Positions 9,112-18,112 are shown, numbered from the stretch's first letter. The stretch: DNA of 64,000 nt from Clostridiales bacterium (GCA_004558825.1 SFDB01000005.1:1-64000); one strand, 5' to 3'. Made by a program: numbers and translations. The notes: generated by a model not told the origin, from the letters alone.

Positions 9112-9917
9112 GCGAATACCAGCCTTTCAGCCAATATTATGCCCGCGAGCATTGCTGCCGCAATCAAAAACGCGATTAGGTCGCGCGGCGCGAGCTTGAG
9201 GACTTTCATACGCGTTCGTCCCTCTCCGCCCGTGTAGCAACGGCTTTCCATCGCCATGGCGAGCTCGTCCGCACGCCTGAAAGCGCTTATGAAAAGGGGT
9301 ATGAGTATGGGAATCATGTTCTTTGCGCGCTTAAATATGTTGCCCGATTCGAAATCCGCTCCGCGCGCAGCCTGTGCCTTCATTATGCGTTCGGCCTCCT
9401 CAAGGAGCGTCGGAATGAATCTGAGGGCGATCATCATCATCATGGCGAGTTCATGCGCGGGGAATTTTATTTTAGCGAGCGGCGACATGATACGCTCAAG
9501 CCCGTCGGTGAGCGATATAGGCGTTGTCGTGAGAGTAAGCAGCGAGGTGCCGCAGACAAGCAGCACAAGACGTATCACAATGAAAAACGCCTGCTCTATG
9601 CCGTCGACGGTGAGCGTTATGAATTTCCATGAAAATATCACCCTGCCCGACTTTATGAGGAACATGTTTATTATGAACATAAACACCAAAAGCCAGCGCA
9701 TGGGCTTCACTGCCTTGAACACATACGATACGGGTATGCGCGATATAAGCAGCAGCGCGACAAGGAACACGGCGACGGCGGCGTAGAGCGCCATCGTTTT
9801 AACGGAGAACACCATTGCGATGTATATTATCATTGCCGCGAGCTTCGTGCGCGGATCGAGACGATGTATTACGCTGTTTCCCGGGAAATACTGACCGAGC
9901 GTTATATCCTTAAACAT
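9108..9917 (-). CDS. ecfT: Energy-coupling factor transporter transmembrane protein EcfT
   Basis: A 269-residue polytopic protein that couples ATP hydrolysis by EcfA1/EcfA2 to vitamin or metal uptake through interchangeable S-components. It begins with the typical LGQYFPGNSVIHRLDPRTKL, has about five or six membrane helices, and carries the coupling motifs QAARGADF (A-R-G type) and AMAMESRCY (near residue 225), which contact the ATPases. Its start overlaps the ecfA2 stop by eight bases. No S-component gene lies nearby, so this is a group II (shared) module serving S-components encoded elsewhere. Confidence 0.96.
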   Translation of the reverse strand: MFKDITLGQYFPGNSVIHRLDPRTKLAAMIIYIAMVFSVKTMALYAAVAVFLVALLLISRIPVSYVFKAVKPMRWLLVFMFIINMFLIKSGRVIFSWKFITLTVDGIEQAFFIVIRLVLLVCGTSLLTLTTTPISLTDGLERIMSPLAKIKFPAHELAMMMMIALRFIPTLLEEAERIMKAQAARGADFESGNIFKRAKNMIPILIPLFISAFRRADELAMAMESRCYTGGEGRTRMKVLKLAPRDLIAFLIAAAMLAGIILAERLVFA

Positions 9918-10761
9918 GGCGCGTTATCTCCATTATGCGTGTGAAAAGCTCGTCCTCGGTGCATAGGCCGCCGCCAAGGTCGACACCGCGCTTTAGCAGT
10001 GCGTCCGCGAGCTTCACGGCCTGAGGCACGTCGAGCCCCATTTTGACGAGCTCGTCGCTGTGATTAAAAATATTCTCCGGCGTGTCGCACATGACGAGCC
10101 GCCCCTTATTCATCACCGCAACCCTGTCGGCTACGCGGGCGATGTCGTCCATGGAATGGCTTACCATTACTATGCCGGTGCCGTTTTCTTTTTGCAGACG
10201 CACCAGCATGTCGAGCACGGAGCGCCTGCCCGAGGGATCAAGTCCGGCCATTGGCTCGTCGAGCACAAGGTATTTCGGGTGCATTGCAATTATGCCGGCG
10301 AGCGCGGCGCGGCGTTTTTCGCCGCCGGAGAGATCAAAGGGTGATTTTTCGGCGAATTTATCGAAATCGAGCCCGACGAAGCGCATCGCGTCCGCTACCC
10401 GCAGCGATATTTCGTCTGCGGAGAGGCCCATGTTTTTCGGGCCGAAAGCGATGTCCTTGAATACGGTTTCTTCAAACAACTGGTACTCGGGGTATTGGAA
10501 CACCATACCGACTAGCTGCCTGCCGAGGCGGCGCATTTTTTTATCGCACATATCCGCGCCGTCAACGACAACGCGGCCCGAGCTTGGCTGCATGAGCCCG
10601 TTAAAGTGTTGTACGAGAGTGCTCTTGCCCGAGCCCGTGTGTCCGATGACGCACAGAAATTCGCCCTCGTTTACTGTGAGGGATACATCTTCGACGGCAT
10701 TGAACGCGAGCGCGCTGCCTGTCATATATACATGGTTCAGTTTTTCGACAACAATGGGCAT
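9910..10761 (-). CDS. ecfA2: Energy-coupling factor transporter ATP-binding protein EcfA2
   Basis: A 283-residue ATPase. Walker A GHTGSGKST, Q-loop VFQYPEYQLFEETV, signature LSGGEKRRAALAGI, Walker B YLVLDEPMAGLDP, switch H in VSHS. The YPEYQLFEETVxKDIAFGPKN stretch is characteristic of EcfA2 as opposed to EcfA1. Its start lies 25 bases inside the ecfA1 coding end, so expression is coupled. It forms a heterodimer with EcfA1 bound to EcfT on the inner membrane face. Confidence 0.96.
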   Translation of the reverse strand: MPIVVEKLNHVYMTGSALAFNAVEDVSLTVNEGEFLCVIGHTGSGKSTLVQHFNGLMQPSSGRVVVDGADMCDKKMRRLGRQLVGMVFQYPEYQLFEETVFKDIAFGPKNMGLSADEISLRVADAMRFVGLDFDKFAEKSPFDLSGGEKRRAALAGIIAMHPKYLVLDEPMAGLDPSGRRSVLDMLVRLQKENGTGIVMVSHSMDDIARVADRVAVMNKGRLVMCDTPENIFNHSDELVKMGLDVPQAVKLADALLKRGVDLGGGLCTEDELFTRIMEITRHV

Positions 10762-11567
10762 AATGCCTCCGCAAGTTCATCGATACCGATTATACTATCG
10801 CTTATCGGGAATCCTTCCTTAATGAGCCTGTCGCGCATCGAGACGGCGATTGGCGCGTCGAGTCCGAGAGCCCTCAGCTCGTCGACACGCTTGAAGACGT
10901 TTCGCGGCGTATCGAGCATCTTAAGCTCGCCTCCGCTCATCACGGCCACGCGGTCGCAAAGCAGCGCCTCCTCCATATATTGGGTTATCATGACGACGGT
11001 GATGCCGCGGCGCTTGTTCTGCTCCGAAACGGTTTCAAGCACTTCGCGCCTGCCTATCGGGTCAAGCATGGCGGTGGCCTCATCGAGAACGAGCGTTTTT
11101 GGCCTGAGCGCGAGTATGCCGGCGATAGCAACGCGCTGCTTTTGGCCGCCTGACAGCATATGCGGGGCGCTCTTGGCGTATTCTGTCATTCTGACGGCCT
11201 TGAGCGCCTCGTCGACGCGCTCGAGTATCTCATCCGTAGGTACGCCGATGTTTTCGGGGCCGAAGCCCACATCCTCCTCGACGACGGTAGTGACTATCTG
11301 GTTGTCAGGATTTTGGAAGACCATGCCGACCCTGCGGCGTATGGAGTTTAAGGCGTTTTCATCGCGCGTCGAATCTCCGTCCACGCGCACATCGCCCTCG
11401 GTCGGCAGCAGAAGGCCGTTCAGGTGCTTCGCAAGCGTGCTTTTCCCCGAACCGTTATGGCCGACGATGGCTATCATTTCGCCCGAATTTATTTCGAACG
11501 ACACGTTTTTGAGGGCGTACGCGCCCGCCTCGTCGTATTTGAAGCTAATATTGTCTATGCAGATCAT
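10737..11567 (-). CDS. ecfA1: Energy-coupling factor transporter ATP-binding protein EcfA1
   Basis: About 276 residues from the ATG at 11567 (MICIDNISFKYD), preceded by AAAGG; a frame extension to 11609 would overlap the promoter and is rejected. Walker A GHNGSGKST, Q-loop VFQNPDNQIVTTVVEEDVGF (the EcfA1 hallmark), signature LSGGQKQRVAIAG, Walker B LVLDEATAMLDP. The D-E-A-T Walker B end, in place of DEP, is usual for EcfA1. First gene of the operon ecfA1-ecfA2-ecfT-(8647-9111). Confidence 0.96.
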   Translation of the reverse strand: MICIDNISFKYDEAGAYALKNVSFEINSGEMIAIVGHNGSGKSTLAKHLNGLLLPTEGDVRVDGDSTRDENALNSIRRRVGMVFQNPDNQIVTTVVEEDVGFGPENIGVPTDEILERVDEALKAVRMTEYAKSAPHMLSGGQKQRVAIAGILALRPKTLVLDEATAMLDPIGRREVLETVSEQNKRRGITVVMITQYMEEALLCDRVAVMSGGELKMLDTPRNVFKRVDELRALGLDAPIAVSMRDRLIKEGFPISDSIIGIDELAEALCPLLSKN

Positions 11568-11599
11568 TTTTTGACCTTTCCTTTTCGGTACAACACTTA

Positions 11600-11628
11600 A
11601 GTATAGCAAACAATCGCGTCCGACGCAA
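11600..11628 (-). promoter_or_regulatory. Promoter of the ECF operon
   Basis: Minus strand: -35 TTGCGT (11623-11628), a 17-base spacer and -10 TATACT (11600-11605). The -35 box directly abuts that of the divergent permease promoter. Confidence 0.65.
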
Positions 11629-11657
11629 TTGACAAAAATGTATCGTGTTTGTATAAT
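11629..11657 (+). promoter_or_regulatory. Consensus promoter of the SLC13/ArsB-like permease
   Basis: -35 TTGACA (11629-11634), a 17-base spacer and -10 TATAAT (11652-11657): a perfect sigma-A consensus. Confidence 0.85.
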
Positions 11658-11705
11658 CAGTGCGTTTTGGAAGGCGCATGCCGTTAAGACGAGAGGTGAA
11701 ACTAT

Positions 11706-12872
11706 ATGGAGATAAAAGCGAACGGAGGAAGCGCGAAAAAGTCCTGTACGGCCGGAGGCGTAATGTCGGCCGTTGTACGCTTCATCAGAAAAAACACGAT
11801 TATGTGCGTCGCGCTTGCGGCGGCCGCAATAACGAGCTTTATCGTGCCAATCGATAAGGAATATTTAGCCTATTTTGATTTTAAGACGCTTACATGCCTC
11901 TTCTGCGTGCTTGCCGTTGTATGCGCGCTCAAAAACATAAACTTTTTCTACATATTGGCTCAGCATATAGTTATGTGCTTCAAAAACCTGCGGCTTACCG
12001 TGCTTGCGCTCGTATACATAACGTTTATAGGCTCAATGCTTATAGCGAACGACATGGCGCTTTTGACGTTTCTGCCGCTTGGTTATTATGTGCTGTCCTC
12101 GACCGGCAAGGAGCGCCTGATGCCGTTCACGTTTATAATGCAGAACATATCGGCAAACCTCGGCGGTATGCTTACGCCGTTCGGCAATCCGCAGAATCTT
12201 TATCTTTATACGCGCTTTTCGATACCGAGCGGGGAATTTATGTCCATAATGGCGGCGCCTTTTGCGATATCGGTGGCGCTGATAACGGTATGCTGCCTTG
12301 TTTTTGTGAGGCCCGAGCCGCTCGTTTTGGACGGCAGGCCGGCAAAGCTTGAGCCAAAGCGCACGGCGCTGTATCTTGCGCTGTTCGCGCTCTCGATAGC
12401 GATAGTTTTCCGCGGCGTACCGTATTGGATAGGGCTTATAGTGATACCCTTTGCGCTGTTTTTTGCCGACAGAAAGGCGCTTGAACGCGTCGACTATCCG
12501 CTTCTTCTGACGTTCGCGTTCTTTTTTGTCTTTTCGGGCAATATGGCGCGCATAGATGAAGTGCGCAGCTTTTTTTCGCAGCTTCTTTCCAAAAACACGC
12601 TTCTTGTGAGCGTCCTCTCGTGCCAATGCATAAGCAATGTGCCGTCGGCGATACTCCTTTCGCAGTTCACGGACAACTATCGAGAGCTGCTCGTCGGCGT
12701 GAACATAGGGGGTGTTGGCACGATAATCGCATCGCTTGCGAGCCTCATAACGTTCCGCGAATATGTGAAGCACGACCCAAAGCGTACGCTTCGCTATCTC
12801 GGGCTTTTCGAGGCGTTCAACTTCGGGTTCCTTATCGTGCTTACTATATCGATGATGATTATAATGCGGTGA
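11706..12872 (+). CDS. Anion permease of the ion-transporter superfamily (SLC13/CitM/ArsB-like)
   Basis: A 388-residue protein with about ten membrane helices. Two half-site signatures of the superfamily are visible: IANDMALLTFLPLGYYVL (near residue 115, the first hairpin/asparagine motif) and MLTPFGNPQNLYLY (near 155), with SNVPSAILLSQFTDN (near 305) as the second-half equivalent. The family moves citrate, dicarboxylates, sulfate or arsenite; the substrate cannot be assigned here. It is shorter than typical SLC13 members (over 420 residues). It has its own perfect promoter and a short leader. It ends at the base adjacent to the stop of the convergent ABC permease, with no terminator between them. 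Confidence 0.85.
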   Translation: MEIKANGGSAKKSCTAGGVMSAVVRFIRKNTIMCVALAAAAITSFIVPIDKEYLAYFDFKTLTCLFCVLAVVCALKNINFFYILAQHIVMCFKNLRLTVLALVYITFIGSMLIANDMALLTFLPLGYYVLSSTGKERLMPFTFIMQNISANLGGMLTPFGNPQNLYLYTRFSIPSGEFMSIMAAPFAISVALITVCCLVFVRPEPLVLDGRPAKLEPKRTALYLALFALSIAIVFRGVPYWIGLIVIPFALFFADRKALERVDYPLLLTFAFFFVFSGNMARIDEVRSFFSQLLSKNTLLVSVLSCQCISNVPSAILLSQFTDNYRELLVGVNIGGVGTIIASLASLITFREYVKHDPKRTLRYLGLFEAFNFGFLIVLTISMMIIMR

Positions 12873-14441
12873 TTACATAAGGTTTTCTGCGGAAAACAGC
12901 CTGTCGCTCTTTTTCATCATGCGGGTGAATACTATGAGCGATATCGCGGCAAACAGTGCGCCCGTTCCAAGTGCTATCGGGTACGCGCAGACGCTGAATG
13001 CGACAGCCGCAACGAGCGGCGGCGCGAATGACAAGACACATATGCCGAGCGAAGCGGCGAGGCTTCCGCCCTGCTTTACAAATTCCACGTCGTTTTTCCA
13101 GTCTAGCTTAGGAAGCTTCAGGTTCATCATCAGCCCGATAATATCGCAGTAGACGACGGCGACCTGCGGCACGATTATAAGCACCGCGACACCGAGCGCA
13201 TCGGCACCGACAGCTATCGCCGCGAACACGGAGCCTGCGAGCGTTATGGGCGACAGGACGATGAAATGGAATGCAAGCTTTGCCTTAAGCACATCGGAGC
13301 TTTTGACGGGGAGCGTCAGTATTCGCCATAGCGCGCTGCCCTCTGCGGAGACGGAGCTGCTGCTTATCTGCGACATAAGGGACATGAATGAAAGCGCGAG
13401 AAGCGCCGTCGGCATAAGAATCGATTCCGCTCCTTCGCCAAGCCATGAGAGTATGCGTGCGCGTCCGAGCACGGCGAGTACGGCGAGACCGACAGCCGCA
13501 ATGGCGGGCGGGACCACCGTGTTCATCACATATATGTGCGATGAGAAGAAGCGCTTCGCCTCGCGCCGAATGAGAGCGCGGCGAGGCGGGGAGACCTTTA
13601 TCGCATCGGCGTTATATTTGCCTCGCGCAAAGTGGACGGATGACAGCTCGTTGAGCGCGTTGTATGCGTGCGCCGTAATGAGCCAGAGTATGCCTGCCGC
13701 TGCCAGACTCGATATGATAAAGAGGATTACATGCGGCGCGCTTCCGCCTATGCCGAGCGCGAACCACGATGCCGGCGCATATATGCTTTCAACGACAGCA
13801 GCGGAGGCGGTTAACGAATAATTCTGCGAAAGCATGACGTATGCCGCTATAGCGGCAAGCATGAATATGTTCGTGATTATCGATAAAAGCTTCGAAAGCT
13901 TAAGCTTTACGCTTATAAACTTAATAAATATGCTCAGCAGGACGCCTGCGGTCATCGGAATAAGCGGCACGGCGGCCGTCATCAGGAGCAGGCGCGGAAA
14001 AATCAGCCATGATATATCTGTGCAGCGAAGGCATACGATTATGCAGCCGGGAAGCATCATGATAACATATACGAGGTTTGATATATAAAGCATCAAAAGG
14101 CGGCTCAGACTTATCGTATCCTGCGTAAGGGGCAGCGAAAACAGTATATCGTGATCCTTATACGCAAAAAGCGCGTTATAGCCGGCGCTCATGCTCGAAA
14201 TAAAGGTGATGGCCGTGCCGAGCGTCATCGCAAGCGAAAACACACCGAGCGCATCGTCGGACTGCGCGTAGAGCACCGAACGCCCCGCAAACATCACTGC
14301 AAAATAGACGGCGAAAAAGAGCGTCATCACTATTGAGAGCGCTGTACGCCTGCGCTCCTTGGGGTCGTTTGAAAACCGCGCCTTATTTATACCGAACAGG
14401 CTTTTCAGGTAAAGCCCCAAAACCAAGCCGAGATTTTTCAT
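12873..14441 (-). CDS. ABC exporter permease, ABC-2-like
   Basis: A 522-residue protein with about twelve predicted membrane helices, opening with LGLYLKSLFGINKARFSNDPKERR and containing a cytoplasmic loop RRALIRREAKRFFSSHIYVMNTVVPP in the middle. It overlaps the upstream ATPase gene by four bases (ATGA type), so the two form one transporter. It resembles the large Clostridial putative-exporter permeases that pair with an EcsA/YxlF-type ATPase. Substrate unknown. Confidence 0.82.
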   Translation of the reverse strand: MKNLGLVLGLYLKSLFGINKARFSNDPKERRRTALSIVMTLFFAVYFAVMFAGRSVLYAQSDDALGVFSLAMTLGTAITFISSMSAGYNALFAYKDHDILFSLPLTQDTISLSRLLMLYISNLVYVIMMLPGCIIVCLRCTDISWLIFPRLLLMTAAVPLIPMTAGVLLSIFIKFISVKLKLSKLLSIITNIFMLAAIAAYVMLSQNYSLTASAAVVESIYAPASWFALGIGGSAPHVILFIISSLAAAGILWLITAHAYNALNELSSVHFARGKYNADAIKVSPPRRALIRREAKRFFSSHIYVMNTVVPPAIAAVGLAVLAVLGRARILSWLGEGAESILMPTALLALSFMSLMSQISSSSVSAEGSALWRILTLPVKSSDVLKAKLAFHFIVLSPITLAGSVFAAIAVGADALGVAVLIIVPQVAVVYCDIIGLMMNLKLPKLDWKNDVEFVKQGGSLAASLGICVLSFAPPLVAAVAFSVCAYPIALGTGALFAAISLIVFTRMMKKSDRLFSAENLM

Positions 14442-15148
14442 TGCTCCGTAAGCTCCAAAAACACATTTTCAAGAGAGGAATCGCCCTTTATTTTTGCGGT
14501 GTCGCCCTGTGCGATTATGCGCCCGCTCTTTATGACGGCTATCCTGTTGCAGAGCGTTTCGGCGACGGGCAGCACATGCGTCGAAAAGAATATGGCGCCC
14601 CCGTTTGAGCATGTTTCGCGCATAAACTCCTTGAGCGTGTGCGCAGATTTCGGGTCGAGCCCGACAAACGGCTCGTCGAGCACAAGCAGCTTCGGCTCAT
14701 GCATAAGTGCGCCTGTAAGGCAAAGCTTTTGCTTCATGCCGTGAGAATACGAGCTTATCAGCCGCCCGAGGTCGCCCTCGATCTCGAACGCCTTCGCGTA
14801 TCGGTCAATGCGTTCGCCGCGCGCCGATTTGGGTATGTCGAATATGTCGGCGATGAACGTGAGATACTGTATGCCCGTCAGGTAGTCGTATATATCAGGG
14901 TTGTCGGGGATATACGCTATCCGCTTTTTCGCCTCGAGAGGATTGTCGCGTACGGATACGCCGTCTACAAAGATATCGCCCTCATCAAATCCCAGTACGC
15001 CGACTATGCAGCGTATGGTTGTGCTCTTGCCGGCGCCGTTATGACCTATAAAGCCGAAAATGTCGCCGCTATCCACATGGAGCGATATATTGTCTACGGC
15101 TTTTTTGCCGCCCTTGTAGGTTTTTGTGAGACCATTGATTTCAAGCAT
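14438..15148 (-). CDS. ABC transporter ATP-binding protein of an exporter
   Basis: About 236 residues from ATG 15148 (MLEINGLTKTYKGGKK), chosen because GGAGGA lies seven bases upstream. Walker A GHNGAGKST, Q-loop YIPDNPDIYDYLTG, signature SYSHGMKQKLCLTGAL, Walker B LLVLDEPFVGLDP, switch STHVL. This pattern is typical of drug/antimicrobial exporter ATPases. Co-transcribed with the overlapping permease gene. Confidence 0.92.
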   Translation of the reverse strand: MLEINGLTKTYKGGKKAVDNISLHVDSGDIFGFIGHNGAGKSTTIRCIVGVLGFDEGDIFVDGVSVRDNPLEAKKRIAYIPDNPDIYDYLTGIQYLTFIADIFDIPKSARGERIDRYAKAFEIEGDLGRLISSYSHGMKQKLCLTGALMHEPKLLVLDEPFVGLDPKSAHTLKEFMRETCSNGGAIFFSTHVLPVAETLCNRIAVIKSGRIIAQGDTAKIKGDSSLENVFLELTEQ

Positions 15149-15195
15149 TCTGTATTCCTCCGTTTCCCGTGCGCGGCACAAAAATTACGATAATA

Positions 15196-15224
15196 ATTAT
15201 ATATCAAGCGCTGCGTACTGTCAA
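15196..15224 (-). promoter_or_regulatory. Consensus promoter of the ABC exporter pair
   Basis: Minus strand: -35 TTGACA (15219-15224), a 17-base spacer and -10 TATAAT (15196-15201), with the start codon about 48 bases beyond the -10. Confidence 0.8.
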
Positions 15225-15249
15225 AAGCGCCGCGCTGTCGGTTTCGGCG

Positions 15250-15900
15250 TTATTGTGTCAATGCGTCGAAGAGCTCGTCGGCGGTTGACGCTATGAGCTG
15301 CGCGCGCTGCTTTTCAAGGAGTGGGCGCTCCCTGAAGCCCCAGTCGACGGCAATGAAATCGAGCCCTGCGTTTTCGGCCGTCGCTGCGTCTACTTCGGTA
15401 TCGCCTATATATACGGCTTCGGCGCGTTCAATATGCAGTCCGTCCAAAACGCCGCAAACGGCGTCAGGACACGGCTTTGGGCGAACGCCTGCGCACACAC
15501 CGACCGCCGCGTCAAAAAGCCCGTTAAAATATCGTGCGCAGAGTGCCTTAACGGCGTCGTCCGGCTTGTTCGATACGACGGCGGTGTGCATACCTTTCGC
15601 GCGAAGGCGTGAGAGCAGGTCAACTATTCCGCTGTAGGGAGCGGTCGCGTCGGCACAGTGCAGCCTGTAATGCTCGGCGAAAGCGTTATACACGCTTTCG
15701 CAAGCCTCCTGCGATGCGTCGGACGGCACACTCAGCTCGATAAGGCGGCGCACGCCGTTGCCTACAAAGCCGCGTATTTCTGCCATCGTCCGTTCGGGCA
15801 TATGCTCCGCGCGGAGGGCAAAGTTGACGCTTGCGGAAATGTCGCCAAGCGTGTTCAAAATCGTTCCGTCCATGTCGAAAACTGCTAACCTGTATTTCAT
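15250..15900 (-). CDS. HAD-superfamily hydrolase, phosphoglycolate phosphatase-like
   Basis: A 216-residue subfamily-IA HAD phosphatase of normal length. Motif I FDMDGTILNTL gives the nucleophile and acid/base aspartates, motif II is VVSNKP, motif III the lysine in RPKPCPDAV, motif IV YIGDTEVDAATAENAG; a cap domain lies between I and II. The sequence fits Gph/PpaX-like enzymes that remove 2-phosphoglycolate formed in DNA repair or hydrolyse pyrophosphate. It overlaps rmuC by four bases, consistent with a DNA-damage link, though the substrate is not proven. Confidence 0.88.
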   Translation of the reverse strand: MKYRLAVFDMDGTILNTLGDISASVNFALRAEHMPERTMAEIRGFVGNGVRRLIELSVPSDASQEACESVYNAFAEHYRLHCADATAPYSGIVDLLSRLRAKGMHTAVVSNKPDDAVKALCARYFNGLFDAAVGVCAGVRPKPCPDAVCGVLDGLHIERAEAVYIGDTEVDAATAENAGLDFIAVDWGFRERPLLEKQRAQLIASTADELFDALTQ

Positions 15901-17231
15901 GCGATACCTCCGCTGCCCGAAACGCCGCCGGGGGACAAGAGCTCCATTTCGCTTGAGTCCGTGACCTTGCGCAGCTTGCGCTGCATCTGCCGCGTACGGA
16001 CGCCGATGAGCGTGTCAAGGTCGTTGCTTACCTGCACCATGCGCTCCTGCGTGACGGCAAGGCCGTCGGCGAATTTATCAAACTCCGTTTTGACCTCGGA
16101 CAGAATTTGCCAAACTTCTCCGCTGCGCTTGTGTATCATATAGCTCTGGTAACCCATTTGCAGGCTGTTGAGCAGTGCGGCAAGGGTGCTTGGTCCGGCC
16201 ATGCAGACCTTGTAGTCGCGCTGAAGCGTTTCTATCATGCCGAGCTTTACCGCTTCTGCGTACAGCCCCTCCGTTGGCAGGAACATCACCGCGAAGGCCG
16301 TTGTTTTCGGCGGATCTATATATTTCTGGTTTATGTCGCGCGCCATCGCCTTAAGGCTTTGTACGAGCTCCGCGCTTGCCGACTTTATGCGGTCGCGGTC
16401 GGCGCTGTCGTATGCTTCCATGACGCGGGAATACACGTCCATGGGGAATTTTGAGTCTATGGGCATCAGCACGCCGTCGCCGTCGTCCGAAGGCAGCTTC
16501 ACGGCGAATTCGACTTTTGTGCCGCGCTTTATGGGCGCTTCCCGTATATACTGGTCGGGCGAAAGTATCTCCTCGAGTATGGAGCCTAACTGGATTTCAC
16601 CGAGTATTCCGCGTGTTTTGACGTTTGAAAGGACCTTTTTCAGGTCGCCTACGCCGGTAGCGAGCGTTTGCATTTCGCCCAGTCCCTTGTAGACCTGCTC
16701 GAGCCGTTCGTTGACGAGCGTGAACGAGCGCGCCATGCGCTCCTCAAGCGTTTTTTGCAGCTTTTCATCGACGATTCCCTGCATTTTTTCAAGGCGCGCA
16801 TTGTTATCCTCCTGCATACTCGTAAGATGGCGCGAAACGCTTGTCCTTATGTTGTCAAGACGCTGCTCATTTTCGAGCGAGAAGGTTTTGAGCCGTTCCT
16901 CAAGCTGGCGAAGCACTGCCTGGGTGCTTCTGCCGGACGCCTCCTGAAGAGAAGCCATGTTTCGCTCCATGTCGTTGAGCTTTTGAGACACGGCCTCCTG
17001 CGACGAGCGCTGGTTTGAGGATATCATTTCGCCAAAAAGGCGCAGAGAGTCGTTGAGCTCCCTACGAACGGCGCTGAATTTCTCATCGTTGAGCGCAAAC
17101 AGGTGCTCGGTGTTTTTTACGGCACGCTCGTTTTCACGCCTCAAACCCGACAGCCCTTTAAGTGCGGCGAGTGACGCCGAGAGAGAGCATATGCCGAAAA
17201 CGATGGCGATTATCAAAAGTATATCTGTCAT
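15897..17231 (-). CDS. rmuC: DNA recombination protein RmuC family
   Basis: A 444-residue protein: N-terminal membrane anchor (residues 3-25), a long coiled coil (about 30-195), then the RmuC nuclease-like domain with GDLKKVLSNVKTRGILGEIQLG, VEFAVKLP, PIDSKFPMDVY, TTAFAVMFLPTEGLYAEAV and the C-terminal RKLRKV. RmuC limits inversions at short inverted repeats; its core is a restriction-endonuclease-like fold. Promoter at 17253-17280; the HAD gene follows in the operon. Confidence 0.95.
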   Translation of the reverse strand: MTDILLIIAIVFGICSLSASLAALKGLSGLRRENERAVKNTEHLFALNDEKFSAVRRELNDSLRLFGEMISSNQRSSQEAVSQKLNDMERNMASLQEASGRSTQAVLRQLEERLKTFSLENEQRLDNIRTSVSRHLTSMQEDNNARLEKMQGIVDEKLQKTLEERMARSFTLVNERLEQVYKGLGEMQTLATGVGDLKKVLSNVKTRGILGEIQLGSILEEILSPDQYIREAPIKRGTKVEFAVKLPSDDGDGVLMPIDSKFPMDVYSRVMEAYDSADRDRIKSASAELVQSLKAMARDINQKYIDPPKTTAFAVMFLPTEGLYAEAVKLGMIETLQRDYKVCMAGPSTLAALLNSLQMGYQSYMIHKRSGEVWQILSEVKTEFDKFADGLAVTQERMVQVSNDLDTLIGVRTRQMQRKLRKVTDSSEMELLSPGGVSGSGGIA

Positions 17232-17252
17232 AAATTGCTCCGTTTTTTATAG

Positions 17253-17280
17253 ATTGTAACACAATATCACACAAAATCAA
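17253..17280 (-). promoter_or_regulatory. Promoter of rmuC operon
   Basis: Minus strand: -35 TTGATT (17275-17280), a 16-base spacer and -10 TACAAT (17253-17258). Confidence 0.55.
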
Positions 17281-17432
17281 AGAAATGCCCCGCCGCGTTT
17301 CCGGGTTCGCGCCGTCAAAGCGTCAATGCGCCGCCGGTTACTTGCTCCGCAGCGTTGTACATAAGAAATTAACAGCTCCCCGTTTGATTCGCAGCGGAAT
17401 AAATGATAGAATAACTTTGGAGGTGACTTAGT

Positions 17433-17999
17433 ATGAGTATTTTTGACAAACTGAAGAGTACCGCCGCTTCCGCGGTGCGTTCGGCGGTTCAGTCCGTCGG
17501 GAACAAGAGGGAAACCTTTACGTTTTCCGCTTTGCCGGAGAGCCTTGCCCAGATGCAGGCGCTTCCGGAAGCCACCCTGGATACGCCCTTCAAGACGGCG
17601 GCGCTTACCGTGTGCGCGCTGTGTGCGTATGCGGCCGATAAACAGATAGGAACTGAAATGCTGAACTGGCTGCGTGGGCCGCGTCCGCTGAACGGGCAGG
17701 AGATATCCTTCCTGAACGACAGGTTCCACGGCGGCAGAACGTATATCCCGTTCTCGTACTTTGCGGGAGCGACGCCCGATAACGACTATACGCCCACCCA
17801 GCCTTACACAATCACCATCGAGAGCAATCATATATCCGACGCTGAGGCGGGGTATATGAAGCTGTTTATTCCCTGCGGAGGGGCGGACAGTCCCCGTCCT
17901 GTCAAGCTGCGGATGAGAGGCGACGGCAAGTGGTTTTTGTGGGAGCAGTATCTGATGACGGATATCCGCCAGCCCAAGTCTTCCGACCCTTGGGCATAA
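17433..17999 (+). CDS. DUF6935-type protein of unknown function
   Basis: A 188-residue cytoplasmic protein. Residues 1-26 form an amphipathic start (SIFDKLKSTAASAVRSAV), then come LPEATLDTPFKTAALTVCAL, RGPRPLNGQEISFLNDRF, YIPFSYFAGATPDNDYTP and the C-terminal GDGKWFLWEQYL ... DPWA. I recognise this as a family of highly conserved Clostridial proteins that I recall as DUF6935; function unknown. Strong ribosome site GGAGGTG before the ATG. It is a single-gene unit. Its SPRPVKLRMRGDGKWFLWE segment resembles the end of proteins found beside stress-related genes, but this window gives no hint of function. Confidence 0.85.
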   Translation: MSIFDKLKSTAASAVRSAVQSVGNKRETFTFSALPESLAQMQALPEATLDTPFKTAALTVCALCAYAADKQIGTEMLNWLRGPRPLNGQEISFLNDRFHGGRTYIPFSYFAGATPDNDYTPTQPYTITIESNHISDAEAGYMKLFIPCGGADSPRPVKLRMRGDGKWFLWEQYLMTDIRQPKSSDPWA

Positions 18000-18001
18000 A
18001 C

Positions 18002-18112
18002 GGCTAAGGAATCGGAGCGGGGGATTATGTACGGACGCCGCTCGGTATGCGTAATCGAATAACAAACGCAATATAATTGGGCGGCCGCAGCATTTCGGCC
18101 GCCTCCTTAGCC
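18002..18112 (+). terminator. Structured 3' region with long-range stem and GC hairpin
   Basis: GGCGGCCG-8nt-CGGCCGCC (18080-18103) is a perfect hairpin without a T-tract. It lies inside a larger closure GGCTAAGGA (18002-18010)/TCCTTAGCC (18104-18112). Probably the terminator region of the upstream gene. Confidence 0.4.

Noticed and set aside
9108..11567. A dedicated substrate (S-component) for the ECF module
   Set aside because: No S-component-like six-helix protein is encoded nearby; the small protein at 8647-9111 has only one helix.
11706..12872. Arsenite efflux (arsB) assignment
   Set aside because: No arsR or arsC nearby and the shared motifs only define the broad superfamily.
17277..18071. 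264-codon minus-strand frame across the DUF6935-type gene
   Set aside because: Arginine-rich, no ribosome site, and antisense to a clearly conserved gene; a shadow of high-GC coding DNA. Frames at 31992-33089 and 44169-45173 were rejected for the same reason.
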